64,000 bases of DNA, taken from Actimicrobium sp034313845 (GTDB lineage Bacteria; Pseudomonadota; Gammaproteobacteria; Burkholderiales; Burkholderiaceae_D). The translations under genes were made by a program, and so were the position numbers. This document shows, in pieces, positions 33,936 through 42,728 of the stretch (its first letter is position 1; the number at the start of each line of letters is the position of its first letter). The stretch is taken from NCBI RefSeq assembly GCF_034313845.1, contig NZ_JAVIWN010000004.1. One strand, given 5' to 3'. Below the pieces are notes generated by a model. It worked only from the letters and a program-made list of their open reading frames with translations, did no database searches and had not been told where the DNA came from.

Positions 33936-34765
33936 TCACTCCACTGGACTATTTCGCCGCCCTTGTGCAACAAGACACGAGCATTCCGTTGTTTGAAGCC
34001 GGACTCACGCTCGCACAAGATAGCGATCCGCAATTCGACCTCGGCGGGGCGCAAGCGGAAGTCGACCGGATGGCAGCGAAATTGCACAAGCGCATACCGA
34101 CCGACACCGCTCCACTCCAGAAACTACGTTTGCTGAACCACTATTTTTATGGTGAGCTGGGCTTCGGCGGCAACATCAATAACTATTACGATCCAGACAA
34201 CAGCTATTTGCATCGGGTAACACGAACCCGGCGCGGCATCCCGATTTCTCTGGCAATGATTTATATAGAAATTGCCCAGCAAATCGGACTGGACGTCCGT
34301 GGCATTTCCTTTCCTGGCCACTTCCTGATGAAGCTGTCGACACAGGCAGGTGAAATCATCCTCGATCCGGTCAATGGGAGCAGCCTCTCCCGTGAAGAAC
34401 TGGAAGAACGCCTGGCACCTTTTGCCGAACACATTCGGCAGGCAGGGAAACCCTTGGCGACCTATCTGGAACCGGCCTCGGCACGCGACATCCTGATACG
34501 CATGCTGCGCAACCTGAAATCACTCTTTTTTGAATATGATCGCTGGCAATCACTACTGGATGTTCAGCAGCGCTTGCTCATCCTGTTGCCAGGCGATGTC
34601 GCCGAGCGACGGGATCGCGGGCTGGCGTACGCGCATCTGGATTGTCCGAACCCGGCGCTTGAGGATATCGAGGCCTACCTGGCTGCACGCCCCGATGCGG
34701 TTGATGCTGACGTGCTACGGGAGCGGTTGCCATCGCTCAAGGCGGCAATCCGTCGCATCAACTGA
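33932..34765 (+). CDS. SirB1-family protein (transglutaminase-like plus TPR)
   Basis: 277 residues. The N-terminal transglutaminase-like region contains LGFGGNINNYYDPDNSYLHRV, RRGIPISLAMIYIEIA and GHFLMKL, the SirB1 family motifs, and the C-terminal part (about 190-275) is a TPR-like helical segment. The usual Cys of active transglutaminases is not evident. Biochemical role is unknown; SirB1 homologues often lie near translation or cell-wall genes. It is translationally coupled to murJ. Confidence 0.85.
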   Translation: MITPLDYFAALVQQDTSIPLFEAGLTLAQDSDPQFDLGGAQAEVDRMAAKLHKRIPTDTAPLQKLRLLNHYFYGELGFGGNINNYYDPDNSYLHRVTRTRRGIPISLAMIYIEIAQQIGLDVRGISFPGHFLMKLSTQAGEIILDPVNGSSLSREELEERLAPFAEHIRQAGKPLATYLEPASARDILIRMLRNLKSLFFEYDRWQSLLDVQQRLLILLPGDVAERRDRGLAYAHLDCPNPALEDIEAYLAARPDAVDADVLRERLPSLKAAIRRIN

Positions 34766-34780
34766 GTTACTCGCCAGGCA

Positions 34781-36685
34781 TCAGCTCTGGCCGCGTGCCT
34801 CGATCTGTTCCCATTTTTCCAGCGCCTCCAGCAGTTCACCATCGAGCTTGGCAAAGCGCTGATTCAGACGCTGCAACTCTTCCGGCTTTTGCTTGTAGAC
34901 ATCCGGGTCCGCGAGTTTGGCCGAGATGGTTTTCTGTTCGGCTTCGATACCGGCAATCAGCGCAGGCAAGGCATCGAGTTCACGCTGTTCCTTGTAGCTC
35001 AGTTTTTTCTGCTTGGGTGCAGCGGCAACCGGCTCGGATGCCGGCTTCACATCCCCTTTTGCCACCTTGACTACCGGCGACGTCAACGGTACGCGACGCA
35101 CGCGCTCCCAGTCGGTGTAGCCGCCAATGTACTCGCGCCACATGCCATCGCCTTCAGCGACGATCACTTGCGTGACAACGTTATCGAGGAAGGTGCGGTC
35201 ATGGCTCACGAGGAAGACCGTGCCCGTGTACTCCTCAAGCAGCTCTTCGAGCAACTCCAGCGTGTCGATATCCAGATCGTTGGTCGGTTCATCGAGCACC
35301 AGCACGTTGGCCGGCTTGGCGAACAGACGCGCCAGCAGCAAGCGATTGCGTTCACCGCCAGACAAGGACTTGACCGGGGACCTGGCGCGCTCCGGAGCAA
35401 ACAGGAAATCATTGAGATAAGTCATCACATGCTTGCGCTGACCGTTGATCTCGACCCAGTCGCTACCAGGAGCAATCGTATCGGCAAGACTGTCGTCCTC
35501 ATTGAGCTGGGCGCGCATCTGGTCGAAATAGGCGACCTGCAATTTCGTACCCTGCCGGATTACACCGGAATCCGGTTCTTCTTGACCCAGAATCATCTTC
35601 AGCAAGGTCGTCTTGCCGGCACCATTAAGCCCGATCAAACCGACCTTGTCGCCGCGCAATAATGTCGCGCTGAAATCACGCACGATGACCTTGTTGCCGT
35701 AACTCTTGTTGATGCCGTCGAGTTCGGCAACGATTTTCCCTGATCGCTCGCCAGCGGACACATCGAGTCGCACCTGGCCTTGCTGGTCACGACGAACGCT
35801 GCGCGTCGTGCGCAGGGCTTCGAGACGCCGCACACGCCCTTCATCCCGGGTCCGGCGTGCCTGCACACCCTTACGGATCCAGACTTCTTCCTGCGCCAGG
35901 AATTTATCAAACTTGGCGTTCTCGACTTCTTCGATTTCGATCTGCTCCGCCTTGCGTAACTGATAGGCAGTGAAATTGCCCGGAAAGGACAGCAAACGGC
36001 CTCGATCAAGTTCGATGATGCGGGTGGCGACGTTGTCCAGAAAGCTCCGGTCATGAGTAATAAACAAGACGCTGCCCTTGTAGTCGCGCAGCAAGCCTTC
36101 AAGCCAAAGAATGGACGTGAAGTCCAGATGGTTGGTTGGCTCATCGAGCAGCAGAACATCAGGCGAACTGACCAGCGCGCAAGCCAGTGCCACGCGTTTT
36201 TGCATACCGCCTGATAGCGTCCCCATCAACGACGTGGCATCCAGATTGAGGCGGTCCAGTGTGGTCTCGACCTTGTTATTCAGATTCCACGCGTCGGCCG
36301 CATCCAGCTTGAGCTGGATTTCATGCATCCGCTCCATCAACGCTTCGTCATCGTCACCACCAAACTGCCCCGTCAGCACGTCGTATTCTTTGAGCAGCGC
36401 CTGCATCTCGCCCATGCCGGACGCCACCGCATCAAACACCGAAATATCCCGGTCAAAGTGGGGTTCCTGGTCGACATAGGTAATTTTCACGCCTTGCTGC
36501 ATGACCAGCAGACCGTCATCCAGTTTCGATTGTCCTGCCAGCACTTTCAACAGAGACGATTTGCCCGTGCCGTTGCGGCCGATCAAACCGACCCGCTCAG
36601 TGGTTTCAAGGGAAAATTCTGCACGGTCGAGCAAGGGAACGTGGCCGAATGCGAGTTGTGCATTGGAAAGTGAGATGACTGCCAT
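34781..36685 (-). CDS. uup: ABC-F family ATPase Uup
   Basis: 634-residue cytoplasmic ATPase with two ABC domains and no membrane part: Walker A GRNGTGKSS (about 36) and GLNGAGKTT (about 350), signatures LSGGM and LSGGE, and the ABC-F linker rich in charged residues (about 230-310). A C-terminal coiled-coil extension (about 550-634) identifies Uup rather than EttA or YheS; E. coli Uup has 635 residues. ABC-F proteins act on the ribosome, and Uup also affects transposon excision and branched DNA. ATG 36685 is chosen; the longer open frame upstream has no family support. Confidence 0.93.
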   Translation of the reverse strand: MAVISLSNAQLAFGHVPLLDRAEFSLETTERVGLIGRNGTGKSSLLKVLAGQSKLDDGLLVMQQGVKITYVDQEPHFDRDISVFDAVASGMGEMQALLKEYDVLTGQFGGDDDEALMERMHEIQLKLDAADAWNLNNKVETTLDRLNLDATSLMGTLSGGMQKRVALACALVSSPDVLLLDEPTNHLDFTSILWLEGLLRDYKGSVLFITHDRSFLDNVATRIIELDRGRLLSFPGNFTAYQLRKAEQIEIEEVENAKFDKFLAQEEVWIRKGVQARRTRDEGRVRRLEALRTTRSVRRDQQGQVRLDVSAGERSGKIVAELDGINKSYGNKVIVRDFSATLLRGDKVGLIGLNGAGKTTLLKMILGQEEPDSGVIRQGTKLQVAYFDQMRAQLNEDDSLADTIAPGSDWVEINGQRKHVMTYLNDFLFAPERARSPVKSLSGGERNRLLLARLFAKPANVLVLDEPTNDLDIDTLELLEELLEEYTGTVFLVSHDRTFLDNVVTQVIVAEGDGMWREYIGGYTDWERVRRVPLTSPVVKVAKGDVKPASEPVAAAPKQKKLSYKEQRELDALPALIAGIEAEQKTISAKLADPDVYKQKPEELQRLNQRFAKLDGELLEALEKWEQIEARGQS

Positions 36686-36773
36686 AAGTAGCTGGGATGC
36701 CTGAAGTGAAGGGGCGCGTACGCCTGGCGCACTGCCGATAAATCGATGGGAAGTGCGCATTGTACCGACTCCC

Positions 36774-36787
36774 GGCAACATGTTGCC
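36774..36787. promoter_or_regulatory. 14-bp perfect palindrome upstream of uup
   Basis: GGCAACATGTTGCC, centred 95 nt before the uup start and 100 nt before the tRNA gene. Perfect symmetry suggests a dimeric regulator site. No known operator is recognised. Confidence 0.3.
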
Positions 36788-36880
36788 ATGTCGCGGTGGG
36801 TTTTTGCTGCATTGCGCCAGGTGCCGATACGAAACGAGATGAAATAACCGGACCGGAGTATGCGAAAATGCGGTTGCACT

Positions 36881-37179
36881 GCCCCCGTAGCTCAGTGGAT
36901 AGAGCGATCCCCTCCTATTGATTTGGGCATCGGGTTCCGAAAGGTCCCGCATGAATGGAGTCAAATTCGGTGAACCCTGACAGGTCATGCTGTTGGCAAC
37001 GCCGAGCCAAGCCCGATGTCGATCGGGAAGGTGTAGAGACTAGACGGCTCCCTCCTGTCGTGCTGCAACATGGCACCATGGAGAAGGCATAGTCCAGACT
37101 GCAAACGGCACAGCCGGTGGCGAAAGCCATAGCGGGATGAAGGGATAGGTCACACGTTCGATCCGTGTCGGGGGCACCA
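36881..37179 (+). tRNA. tRNA-Arg(CCU) interrupted by a group I intron
   Basis: Exons 36881-36916 and 37140-37179 join into a 76-nt tRNA with encoded CCA. Acceptor GCCCCCG/CGGGGGC, D-arm GCTC..GAGC with loop AGTGGATA, anticodon stem ATCCC/GGGAT, loop C-T-[CCT]-A-A, variable loop AGGTC and T-arm ACACG-TTCGATC-CGTGT all pair fully. The anticodon CCU reads AGG arginine codons. The gene is split directly after anticodon position 36. Without removal of the insert no functional tRNA could form. Confidence 0.95.
36917..37139 (+). ncRNA. Self-splicing group I intron (IC3-like), 223 nt, in tRNA-Arg(CCU)
   Basis: The 5' exon ends in U and the intron ends in G (37139), as group I splicing requires. The three-base guide GGG (36925-36927) pairs with exon CCU, the last pair being the U-G wobble. 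P2 (36931-36949) and P9 (37118-37129) both carry GAAA tetraloops. P3 GGAG/CTCC (36957-36960/37048-37051), P4 TCGGTG/CGCCGA (36967-36972/37000-37005), P6 CCCGAT/ATCGGG (37009-37026 region) and P7 GACTA/TAGTC (37038-37042/37090-37094) all form. The core closely resembles the Azoarcus tRNA-Ile and Agrobacterium tRNA-Arg introns. There is no endonuclease ORF. Confidence 0.93.
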
Positions 37180-37375
37180 TCACTTATTTGTCGATCACTG
37201 GCAAAGTAATCGAAAAGCCAACACTCTCTTACATTTTCTGCGTCATTCCACTAGTTCTGCCGTGCGTTAATTGACACGCGTCGTGAGCGCATTGATCGGC
37301 AGCATTGCTAATGTGCGCTACCGTACGGCCTCATACCAGCCGGTCAAATACACTACTCAATTCACTGGAGAAATC

Positions 37376-37858
37376 ATGAAAAACACTATTGCCCTGGCCG
37401 CCACAGTCCTTTTTGCTTCAAGCATGCTCGCTGGTTGCGCCGCGCCGTATCAGCAACCGTACAACTCGCAAAATTATTCCCAGCCATCGTCGCAAGGCTA
37501 TAACAACCAGCAAGGTAACAACACCCAATACGGCGTGATCGACTCGATCCAGGTGTCGCGCGCGGCTAACTCCAGCGGTATTGGTGCCGGCGCTGTCGTT
37601 GGCGGGCTCGTCGGTGGACTTTTAGGCAATCAGGTTGGTGGCGGTACGGGTCGTGCCGTCGCCACCGCAGCGGGCGTGGTTGGCGGTGCCGTCGTTGGCA
37701 ATCAGGTCGAGCAGAACCGTTCAGCCGGCCGCGAAGTCTATCAAGTCAATGTCCGCCTCGACAGCGGTCAATATGAAGCCATCACGCTGGACAACGTCAA
37801 TGACCTGCGCGTTGGCAATCGTGTCCGCGTCGAAAATGGCCGCGTCTACCGTTACTGA
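37376..37858 (+). CDS. Glycine-zipper (2TM, 17 kDa antigen-like) lipoprotein
   Basis: 160-residue outer-membrane lipoprotein of the SlyB/PcpY type. Signal peptide with lipobox LAGC (Cys20), a Gln/Asn/Ser/Tyr-rich linker (21-60), then the glycine-zipper segment GIGAGAVVGGLVGGLLGNQV followed by a second GVVGGAVVGNQ (about 75-115) and a small beta-rich C terminus ending RVRVENGRVYRY. ATG 37376 follows GGAG. Such proteins support envelope integrity. The stop overlaps the convergent FAH-family gene by 7 nt. Confidence 0.88.
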   Translation: MKNTIALAATVLFASSMLAGCAAPYQQPYNSQNYSQPSSQGYNNQQGNNTQYGVIDSIQVSRAANSSGIGAGAVVGGLVGGLLGNQVGGGTGRAVATAAGVVGGAVVGNQVEQNRSAGREVYQVNVRLDSGQYEAITLDNVNDLRVGNRVRVENGRVYRY

Positions 37859-38535
37859 TCGATCCTGACCTGCAGACTGCCAAGTCCTTCAATGCGGCCC
37901 TCGAGCAGGTCACCTGGCACGACCGCAGCGACTCCAGCGGGGGTACCTGTAAAAATCAGATCCCCGGCCTGCAGTTCAAAGAGCGTGGATAACTGCGCAA
38001 TCGTTTCCGCAACGCTCCAGATCATGTTGCCAAGGACACTAGCCTGGACCGGCATGCCGTTGACATGAAGACTGATCGTCCCGGTCGGCACATTGCGATG
38101 CAATGGCCCGATCGGTGCCGAATGGTCAAATCCTTTCCCGGTACACCATGGGCGACCGAGCTTCTTGGCAGCACCCTGCAAGTCACGCCGTGTCATATCG
38201 AGTCCAATGGCATAACCCCAGATGTGCGCGACCGCGTCTTCGACAGCAATCTCCTTTCCGCCACGGCCGATTGCAACCACCAGTTCGATTTCATGCTGCA
38301 AATCCTGCGTCATCGGAGGGTACGGCATGACGCCAACATTGCCTTCCGCTACTGGCAACACGGCATCGGCCGGCTTCATGAAAAAGAAAGGTGCCTCACG
38401 ACCGGTGTCGCCCATTTCAATGGCGTGCTCGGCGTAGTTGCGTCCGACGCAATAAATGCGGTGAACCGGAAATAGCTCGGTCGAACCGGCAACAGGAACC
38501 GAGGCTTGCGCAGGCGGAAGAAATACGAATGTCAT
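37852..38535 (-). CDS. Fumarylacetoacetate hydrolase-family protein
   Basis: 227-residue FAH-fold enzyme; relatives are fumarylpyruvate hydrolases and oxaloacetate decarboxylase/acylpyruvases. The metal-binding acidic cluster is visible in LQHEIELVVAIG and in GLDMTRRDLQ, with YCVGRNYAEHA at the N terminus and GDLIFTGTPAGV near the C terminus. No aromatic-degradation genes are nearby, so the substrate cannot be assigned. It stands alone between a glycine-zipper lipoprotein gene and the liv transporter terminator. Confidence 0.85.
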   Translation of the reverse strand: MTFVFLPPAQASVPVAGSTELFPVHRIYCVGRNYAEHAIEMGDTGREAPFFFMKPADAVLPVAEGNVGVMPYPPMTQDLQHEIELVVAIGRGGKEIAVEDAVAHIWGYAIGLDMTRRDLQGAAKKLGRPWCTGKGFDHSAPIGPLHRNVPTGTISLHVNGMPVQASVLGNMIWSVAETIAQLSTLFELQAGDLIFTGTPAGVAAVVPGDLLEGRIEGLGSLQVRIDQ

Positions 38536-38556
38536 GAGTGTTCCTTGAGTCAGAAT

Positions 38557-38588
38557 AAAAAAGCCATGCCGGCAGTCGCGGGCATGGC
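38557..38588 (-). terminator. Rho-independent terminator of the liv operon
   Basis: Minus strand: GCCATGCC (38588-38581), loop, GGCATGGC (38570-38563) followed by six T. It lies 24 nt after the livF stop. Confidence 0.88.
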
Positions 38589-38611
38589 GCTGTGCGCGTG
38601 GTCAACCTATC

Positions 38612-39364
38612 TCATCCCTCGCCGAGATAGGCTTCCTTCACACGCGGATCATCAAGCATGTCGGCAGCGGTCCCGGTCATTGTGATCAATCCGGAATCCA
38701 TCACATAACCACGATGAGCCGCCTGCAATGCCAGCTTGGCATTCTGCTCCACCAGCAGGATCGTTACACCCTCGGCAGAGACCGTGCGTACTACCTCAAA
38801 AATTTTCTCCACCATGATGGGCGACAAACCCATCGATGGCTCATCGAGCAATAGCAGCTTGGGATGCGACATCAATGCACGCGCCATCGCCAGCATCTGT
38901 TGCTCGCCGCCGGACAAGGTGCCCGCCATTTGCGAAGCGCGCTCCTTCAATCGCGGGAACACCGAAAACCACTTGTCGATATCAGCACTGATACCGGCCT
39001 TGTCGTTGCGGGTATAAGCACCCATCAACAGATTTTCGTGGATCGACATGCGGGTAAACACACCGCGCCCCTCCGGTACCATGGCGAGGTTTTTCTTGAC
39101 CAGGTCAAAAGAACCGACACCCTTGATCGCCTCACCCGCGTACTCGATATGACCTTCAACGCGACAGTTGGGCAAGGTACCGGTGATGGCCTTGAGGGTC
39201 GTAGTCTTACCGGCACCATTGGCACCAATTAATGTAATTAACTCACCCTTGTTGACTTCAAGGTCGATGCCCTTGACGGCCTGGATACCGCCGTAAGCGA
39301 CTTTCAGGCCACTGATCCTCAGTACATTCTCGCGCATGGTTGAACTGCTTTCATTGGCAACCAT
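38612..39364 (-). CDS. livF: Branched-chain amino-acid ABC transporter ATP-binding protein LivF
   Basis: 250-residue ATPase subunit of a LIV-type (HAAT) importer. Walker A GANGAGKTT, signature LSGGEQQ and Walker B LLLDEPSMGL are intact, with a Q-loop at MVPEGRG. The ATG at 39364 overlaps the livG stop by one base; a second ATG at 39337 is possible. It is the last gene of livH-livM-livG-livF and is followed by a strong terminator. Confidence 0.93.
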   Translation of the reverse strand: MVANESSSTMRENVLRISGLKVAYGGIQAVKGIDLEVNKGELITLIGANGAGKTTTLKAITGTLPNCRVEGHIEYAGEAIKGVGSFDLVKKNLAMVPEGRGVFTRMSIHENLLMGAYTRNDKAGISADIDKWFSVFPRLKERASQMAGTLSGGEQQMLAMARALMSHPKLLLLDEPSMGLSPIMVEKIFEVVRTVSAEGVTILLVEQNAKLALQAAHRGYVMDSGLITMTGTAADMLDDPRVKEAYLGEG

Positions 39365-40134
39365 TAATGGGACCCTCCGAGATAGGCTTCAATGACGGCC
39401 GGATTTTTCTGGACATCGGCTGGCACCCCTTCGGCGATCGGCTTGCCATAATCCAGCACGGTGATGCGGTCGCACAAACCCATCACCAGTTTCACGTCGT
39501 GTTCGATCAGCAGAATGGTTTTTCCTTCGGCTTTGATTTTGACCAGCAACTCCCGCAGCGCCAGTTTTTCGGTGGCATTCATACCGGCTGCAGGCTCATC
39601 GAGCGCCAGCAGTTGCGGGTCGGTTGCCAGTGCGCGCGCAATTTCCAGCCGGCGCTGGTCACCATACGATAAATGCCGTGCCGTACGATCGGCAAACTTC
39701 GCGATACCAACGAAGTCGAGTAATTCCAGCGCACGTTTGCGGATATTGGCTTCTTCATCGCGTGCTGCCTTGAACCGAAACACCGCACCGAATACACCCT
39801 GATGAGTGCGGACATGCCGCCCTACCATGACATTTTCCATTGCGGTCATTTCACCAAACAACCGGATATTCTGAAAAGTACGTGCAATACCCGCCTTGGC
39901 AACTTCATGCGGTGCCGACGGGGAATAGGGCTTTCCGGCCAATTCAAAGCTACCTGTGTCCGCCTGGTACAAGCCCGTAATGACATTAAAGAAGGTTGTC
40001 TTGCCGGCACCGTTCGGACCTATCAGGCCATAAATCTGGCCTTTCGTAATCTTCATGTTGACGCCCGACAAGGCTTGCAATCCGCCGAAACGCTTGGTCA
40101 CGCCGGCAATATTTAGAATGATTTGTTCGCTCAT
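39364..40134 (-). CDS. livG: Branched-chain amino-acid ABC transporter ATP-binding protein LivG
   Basis: 256-residue ATPase subunit. Walker A GPNGAGKTT, signature LSYGDQRRLEIARAL and Walker B LLALDEPAAGMN match the LivG class, whose signature is LSYG rather than LSGG. It forms a heterodimer with LivF on the LivH-LivM membrane core. Eight bases separate it from livM. Confidence 0.94.
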   Translation of the reverse strand: MSEQIILNIAGVTKRFGGLQALSGVNMKITKGQIYGLIGPNGAGKTTFFNVITGLYQADTGSFELAGKPYSPSAPHEVAKAGIARTFQNIRLFGEMTAMENVMVGRHVRTHQGVFGAVFRFKAARDEEANIRKRALELLDFVGIAKFADRTARHLSYGDQRRLEIARALATDPQLLALDEPAAGMNATEKLALRELLVKIKAEGKTILLIEHDVKLVMGLCDRITVLDYGKPIAEGVPADVQKNPAVIEAYLGGSH

Positions 40135-40142
40135 GTTGATCC

Positions 40143-41357
40143 TCAGGCTGCCACTATGCCGGTTGCTTTTTCGGGCTTGTCGATGTCGCCATCAGGCCGG
40201 TCTTCGTGCTTCGGAGCTGGCCACAGTCCGGCCGGACGACTGAGCATGATGACAACCATGGCCAGACCGTACAGCAACTGGCGCAGCACTTCGGCATCGA
40301 CCCAGACCTTGCCGAAAATCGCCATCTGGATTGGCTCCACCGTATGCCGCAATACTTCAGGAAGCGCAGCGAGGATAATGCCACCCAGAATGACACCTGG
40401 AATATGCCCCATCCCGCCCAGCACCACCATGGCTAGCACGGCGATGGATTCCGTCAGCGAAAACGATTCCGGCGAGACAAAACCCTGAAACGAGGCAAAC
40501 ATCGAACCCGCCACGCCACCAAATGAGGCTCCCATGGCGAACGCCAGTAATTTGACATTCCGGGTATTGATCCCCATCGCCTTGGCCGCGATTTCATCTT
40601 CGCGAATCGCGACCCACGCGCGACCCAGGCGGGAATCCTGCAAGCGAACCGAGACGAAAATAATGCCGATGCATAGCGCCAGGAAAAAATAGTAGTAGGC
40701 ATTGACTGAAGGCATCGAAAAATTACCGAAGATCAGATTCGCCCTGCTGCCAGGCTCACCAGCCAATGACACGCCAAAGATCCTGATCGGATCGATCATG
40801 TTGATACCTTGCGGACCATTGGTGATATTGACCGGACCGTTGAGGTTATTCATGAAGATTCGGATGATTTCGCCGAAACCGAGTGTCACGATCGCCAGAT
40901 AATCGCCACGTAATTTCAGTGTCGGAGCACCGAGCAGCGCACCGAACACCCCTGCAAACAAGGCGCTCAGCGGGACGATAAACCAGATCGACAAGTGAAT
41001 GCCCTGCTCGCGTATCTCAGGTCCGAACAACGACACCAGCGCATTGCCAATCGCCGGGTACTGGTTGACAAACGACTCCAGCACGACGGCAAACTGTGGT
41101 GACGCCAGCAACGCCGTCAGATAGGCACCCAGCGCATAGAATGCGATGTAACCGAGATCGAGCAAGCCGGCAAAACCGACGACGATGTTGAGTCCCAACG
41201 CCAGCATGATGTAGAGCAGCGCGAAGTCCATGATGCGCACCCATGAATTGCCGTAATTCTGAGCAATAAACGGAAACACAAGAACGATGAGGGCGATGAT
41301 GCCCATCCCGACATATGCCTTGAGCGGGTTGGTCTTGGTATCGAAATAATTGGCCAT
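40143..41357 (-). CDS. livM: Branched-chain amino-acid ABC transporter permease LivM
   Basis: 404-residue inner-membrane permease, about 9-10 helices. The family segment GLNIVVGFAGLLDLGYIAFYALGAY and the later GGMGHIPGVILGGIILA are visible. The hydrophilic C-terminal tail (KHEDRPDGDIDKPEKA) is longer than in E. coli LivM. It follows livH by 11 nt. Confidence 0.94.
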   Translation of the reverse strand: MANYFDTKTNPLKAYVGMGIIALIVLVFPFIAQNYGNSWVRIMDFALLYIMLALGLNIVVGFAGLLDLGYIAFYALGAYLTALLASPQFAVVLESFVNQYPAIGNALVSLFGPEIREQGIHLSIWFIVPLSALFAGVFGALLGAPTLKLRGDYLAIVTLGFGEIIRIFMNNLNGPVNITNGPQGINMIDPIRIFGVSLAGEPGSRANLIFGNFSMPSVNAYYYFFLALCIGIIFVSVRLQDSRLGRAWVAIREDEIAAKAMGINTRNVKLLAFAMGASFGGVAGSMFASFQGFVSPESFSLTESIAVLAMVVLGGMGHIPGVILGGIILAALPEVLRHTVEPIQMAIFGKVWVDAEVLRQLLYGLAMVVIMLSRPAGLWPAPKHEDRPDGDIDKPEKATGIVAA

Positions 41358-41368
41358 GAATATCCCCT

Positions 41369-42298
41369 TTACGCGCGGTCAGCCACACGCTCGCCCATGA
41401 TGCCGGACGGTCGCAAGGTCAGCACGATGATCAGTACCACGAACGCAAAAATGTCCTGATAGTGACTACCGAGGAAACCGCCTGTCAGGTCGCCAATGTA
41501 GCCGGCCCCGAGGCTTTCGATCAGCCCGAGCAGGATGCCACCCAGCATCGCGCCGTAAATGTTGCCGATCCCTCCCAGCACTGCTGCCGAAAAGGCCTTC
41601 AATCCTGGCACGAAGCCCATCGCAAACTGAGCCGACGCATACGTTGCTCCCCACATCACGCCAGCGACAGCAGCGAGCGCAGCACCAATCGCAAAGGTCA
41701 AGACGATCACCGCGTTGGAATCGACCCCCATCAGTCCGGCAACGCGGGGATTTTCTGCGGTAGCGCGCATCGCCCTTCCCATCTTGGTTTTTTCAACAAG
41801 CAAGACAAGACCAAACATCGATATCCCGGCCAGCACCAGCAACATCACTTGCGTCGGTGAAATCAGCGCGCCCATGATGTGATAGGAATCTGCGGAAATC
41901 ACTTGCGGGAAAGCGATCGGACTACGGCCCCAGATCATCATTGCGAACGTCTGCAACAGGATGGAGACGCCAATGGCGGTAATCAGCGGAGCCAGGCGTG
42001 GCGCGTTACGCAACCGGCGATAAGCGACTCGCTCGATCAGTAAATTTACTGCAATGCAGATTGGAATCGCACCGCAAATGGCAATAATTATCTTCACGAC
42101 ACCTGGTAAATCGGGTGCAACGACTTGCACGATCTTGAGGATCGTCAAGCCTGCCATCGCTCCGATCATCAACACGTCACCGTGCGCAAAGTTAATCAGG
42201 TTAAGTACGCCATAGACCATCGTGTAACCAAGGGCAATCAACGCATACATGCTGCCGAGCACCAAGCCGTTGATAATTTGCTGGATGAAAGTGTCCAT
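41369..42298 (-). CDS. livH: Branched-chain amino-acid ABC transporter permease LivH
   Basis: 309-residue inner-membrane permease with about eight helices; GLVLGSMYALIALGYTMVYGVLNLINFAHGD is the family N terminus, and AVLGGIGNIYGAMLGG the conserved late segment. ATG 42298 is chosen over one at 42319. It is the first gene of the operon; no livJ/livK binding-protein gene precedes it, so the substrate-binding protein must be encoded elsewhere. Confidence 0.94.
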   Translation of the reverse strand: MDTFIQQIINGLVLGSMYALIALGYTMVYGVLNLINFAHGDVLMIGAMAGLTILKIVQVVAPDLPGVVKIIIAICGAIPICIAVNLLIERVAYRRLRNAPRLAPLITAIGVSILLQTFAMMIWGRSPIAFPQVISADSYHIMGALISPTQVMLLVLAGISMFGLVLLVEKTKMGRAMRATAENPRVAGLMGVDSNAVIVLTFAIGAALAAVAGVMWGATYASAQFAMGFVPGLKAFSAAVLGGIGNIYGAMLGGILLGLIESLGAGYIGDLTGGFLGSHYQDIFAFVVLIIVLTLRPSGIMGERVADRA

Positions 42299-42728
42299 GA
42301 TGGTGTGTTTCTTTCTCAAAAAACCCGGTTTCTACCGGTTTCACAAACAAACTGGAATCGCTTGACCTCGACTAGTCGAAATCCGCGTGGATAACAAAGC
42401 GGCACCCGTTTCGATTGCCTGGGTGCCGCCTGTGCCTGCGCTCAGCAACAGGACCTGATAAGACCATACCTCAAGCAAATGCCGCAGTACATTTAGCAAA
42501 GTACATGCAACAAAGTTAGCTGCTAATGCAAAATCCGGAGCGGTCCGCTCGAGGCAAGCGCCGGATTCTATAGCGTGTTCGTTGTCGCGTCAGATTATTT
42601 GACTTCCGTGACCAAAAAAATCTCTCACCACCGACCTATCAATTTAATATAAATAATAAAATCTGCGTGACCGATGATAACGATGAAGCTGAAAAACTAT
42701 CCATGGAAAATCAAACAACGGGCTGAAT
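42299..42728. other. 430-nt region between livH and ispH with two hairpins
   Basis: No gene is seen. Hairpin 1: GCGGCACCC (42399-42407) / GGGTGCCGC (42421-42429), 9 perfect pairs; on the minus strand it is followed by CTTTGTT, a weak terminator tail. Hairpin 2: AATCCGG (42532-42538) / CCGGATT (42561-42567) around the palindrome AGCGGTCCGCT, followed on the minus strand by TTTT. A very AT-rich stretch at 42635-42662 may contain a minus-strand promoter. This could be a structured liv leader or the ends of transcripts from ispH. Confidence 0.45.

Noticed and set aside
36915..37130. 71-codon minus-strand open frame inside the tRNA intron
   Set aside because: Considered as a homing endonuclease remnant, but it is antisense to the ribozyme core, has no LAGLIDADG, GIY-YIG or HNH motif and is too short.
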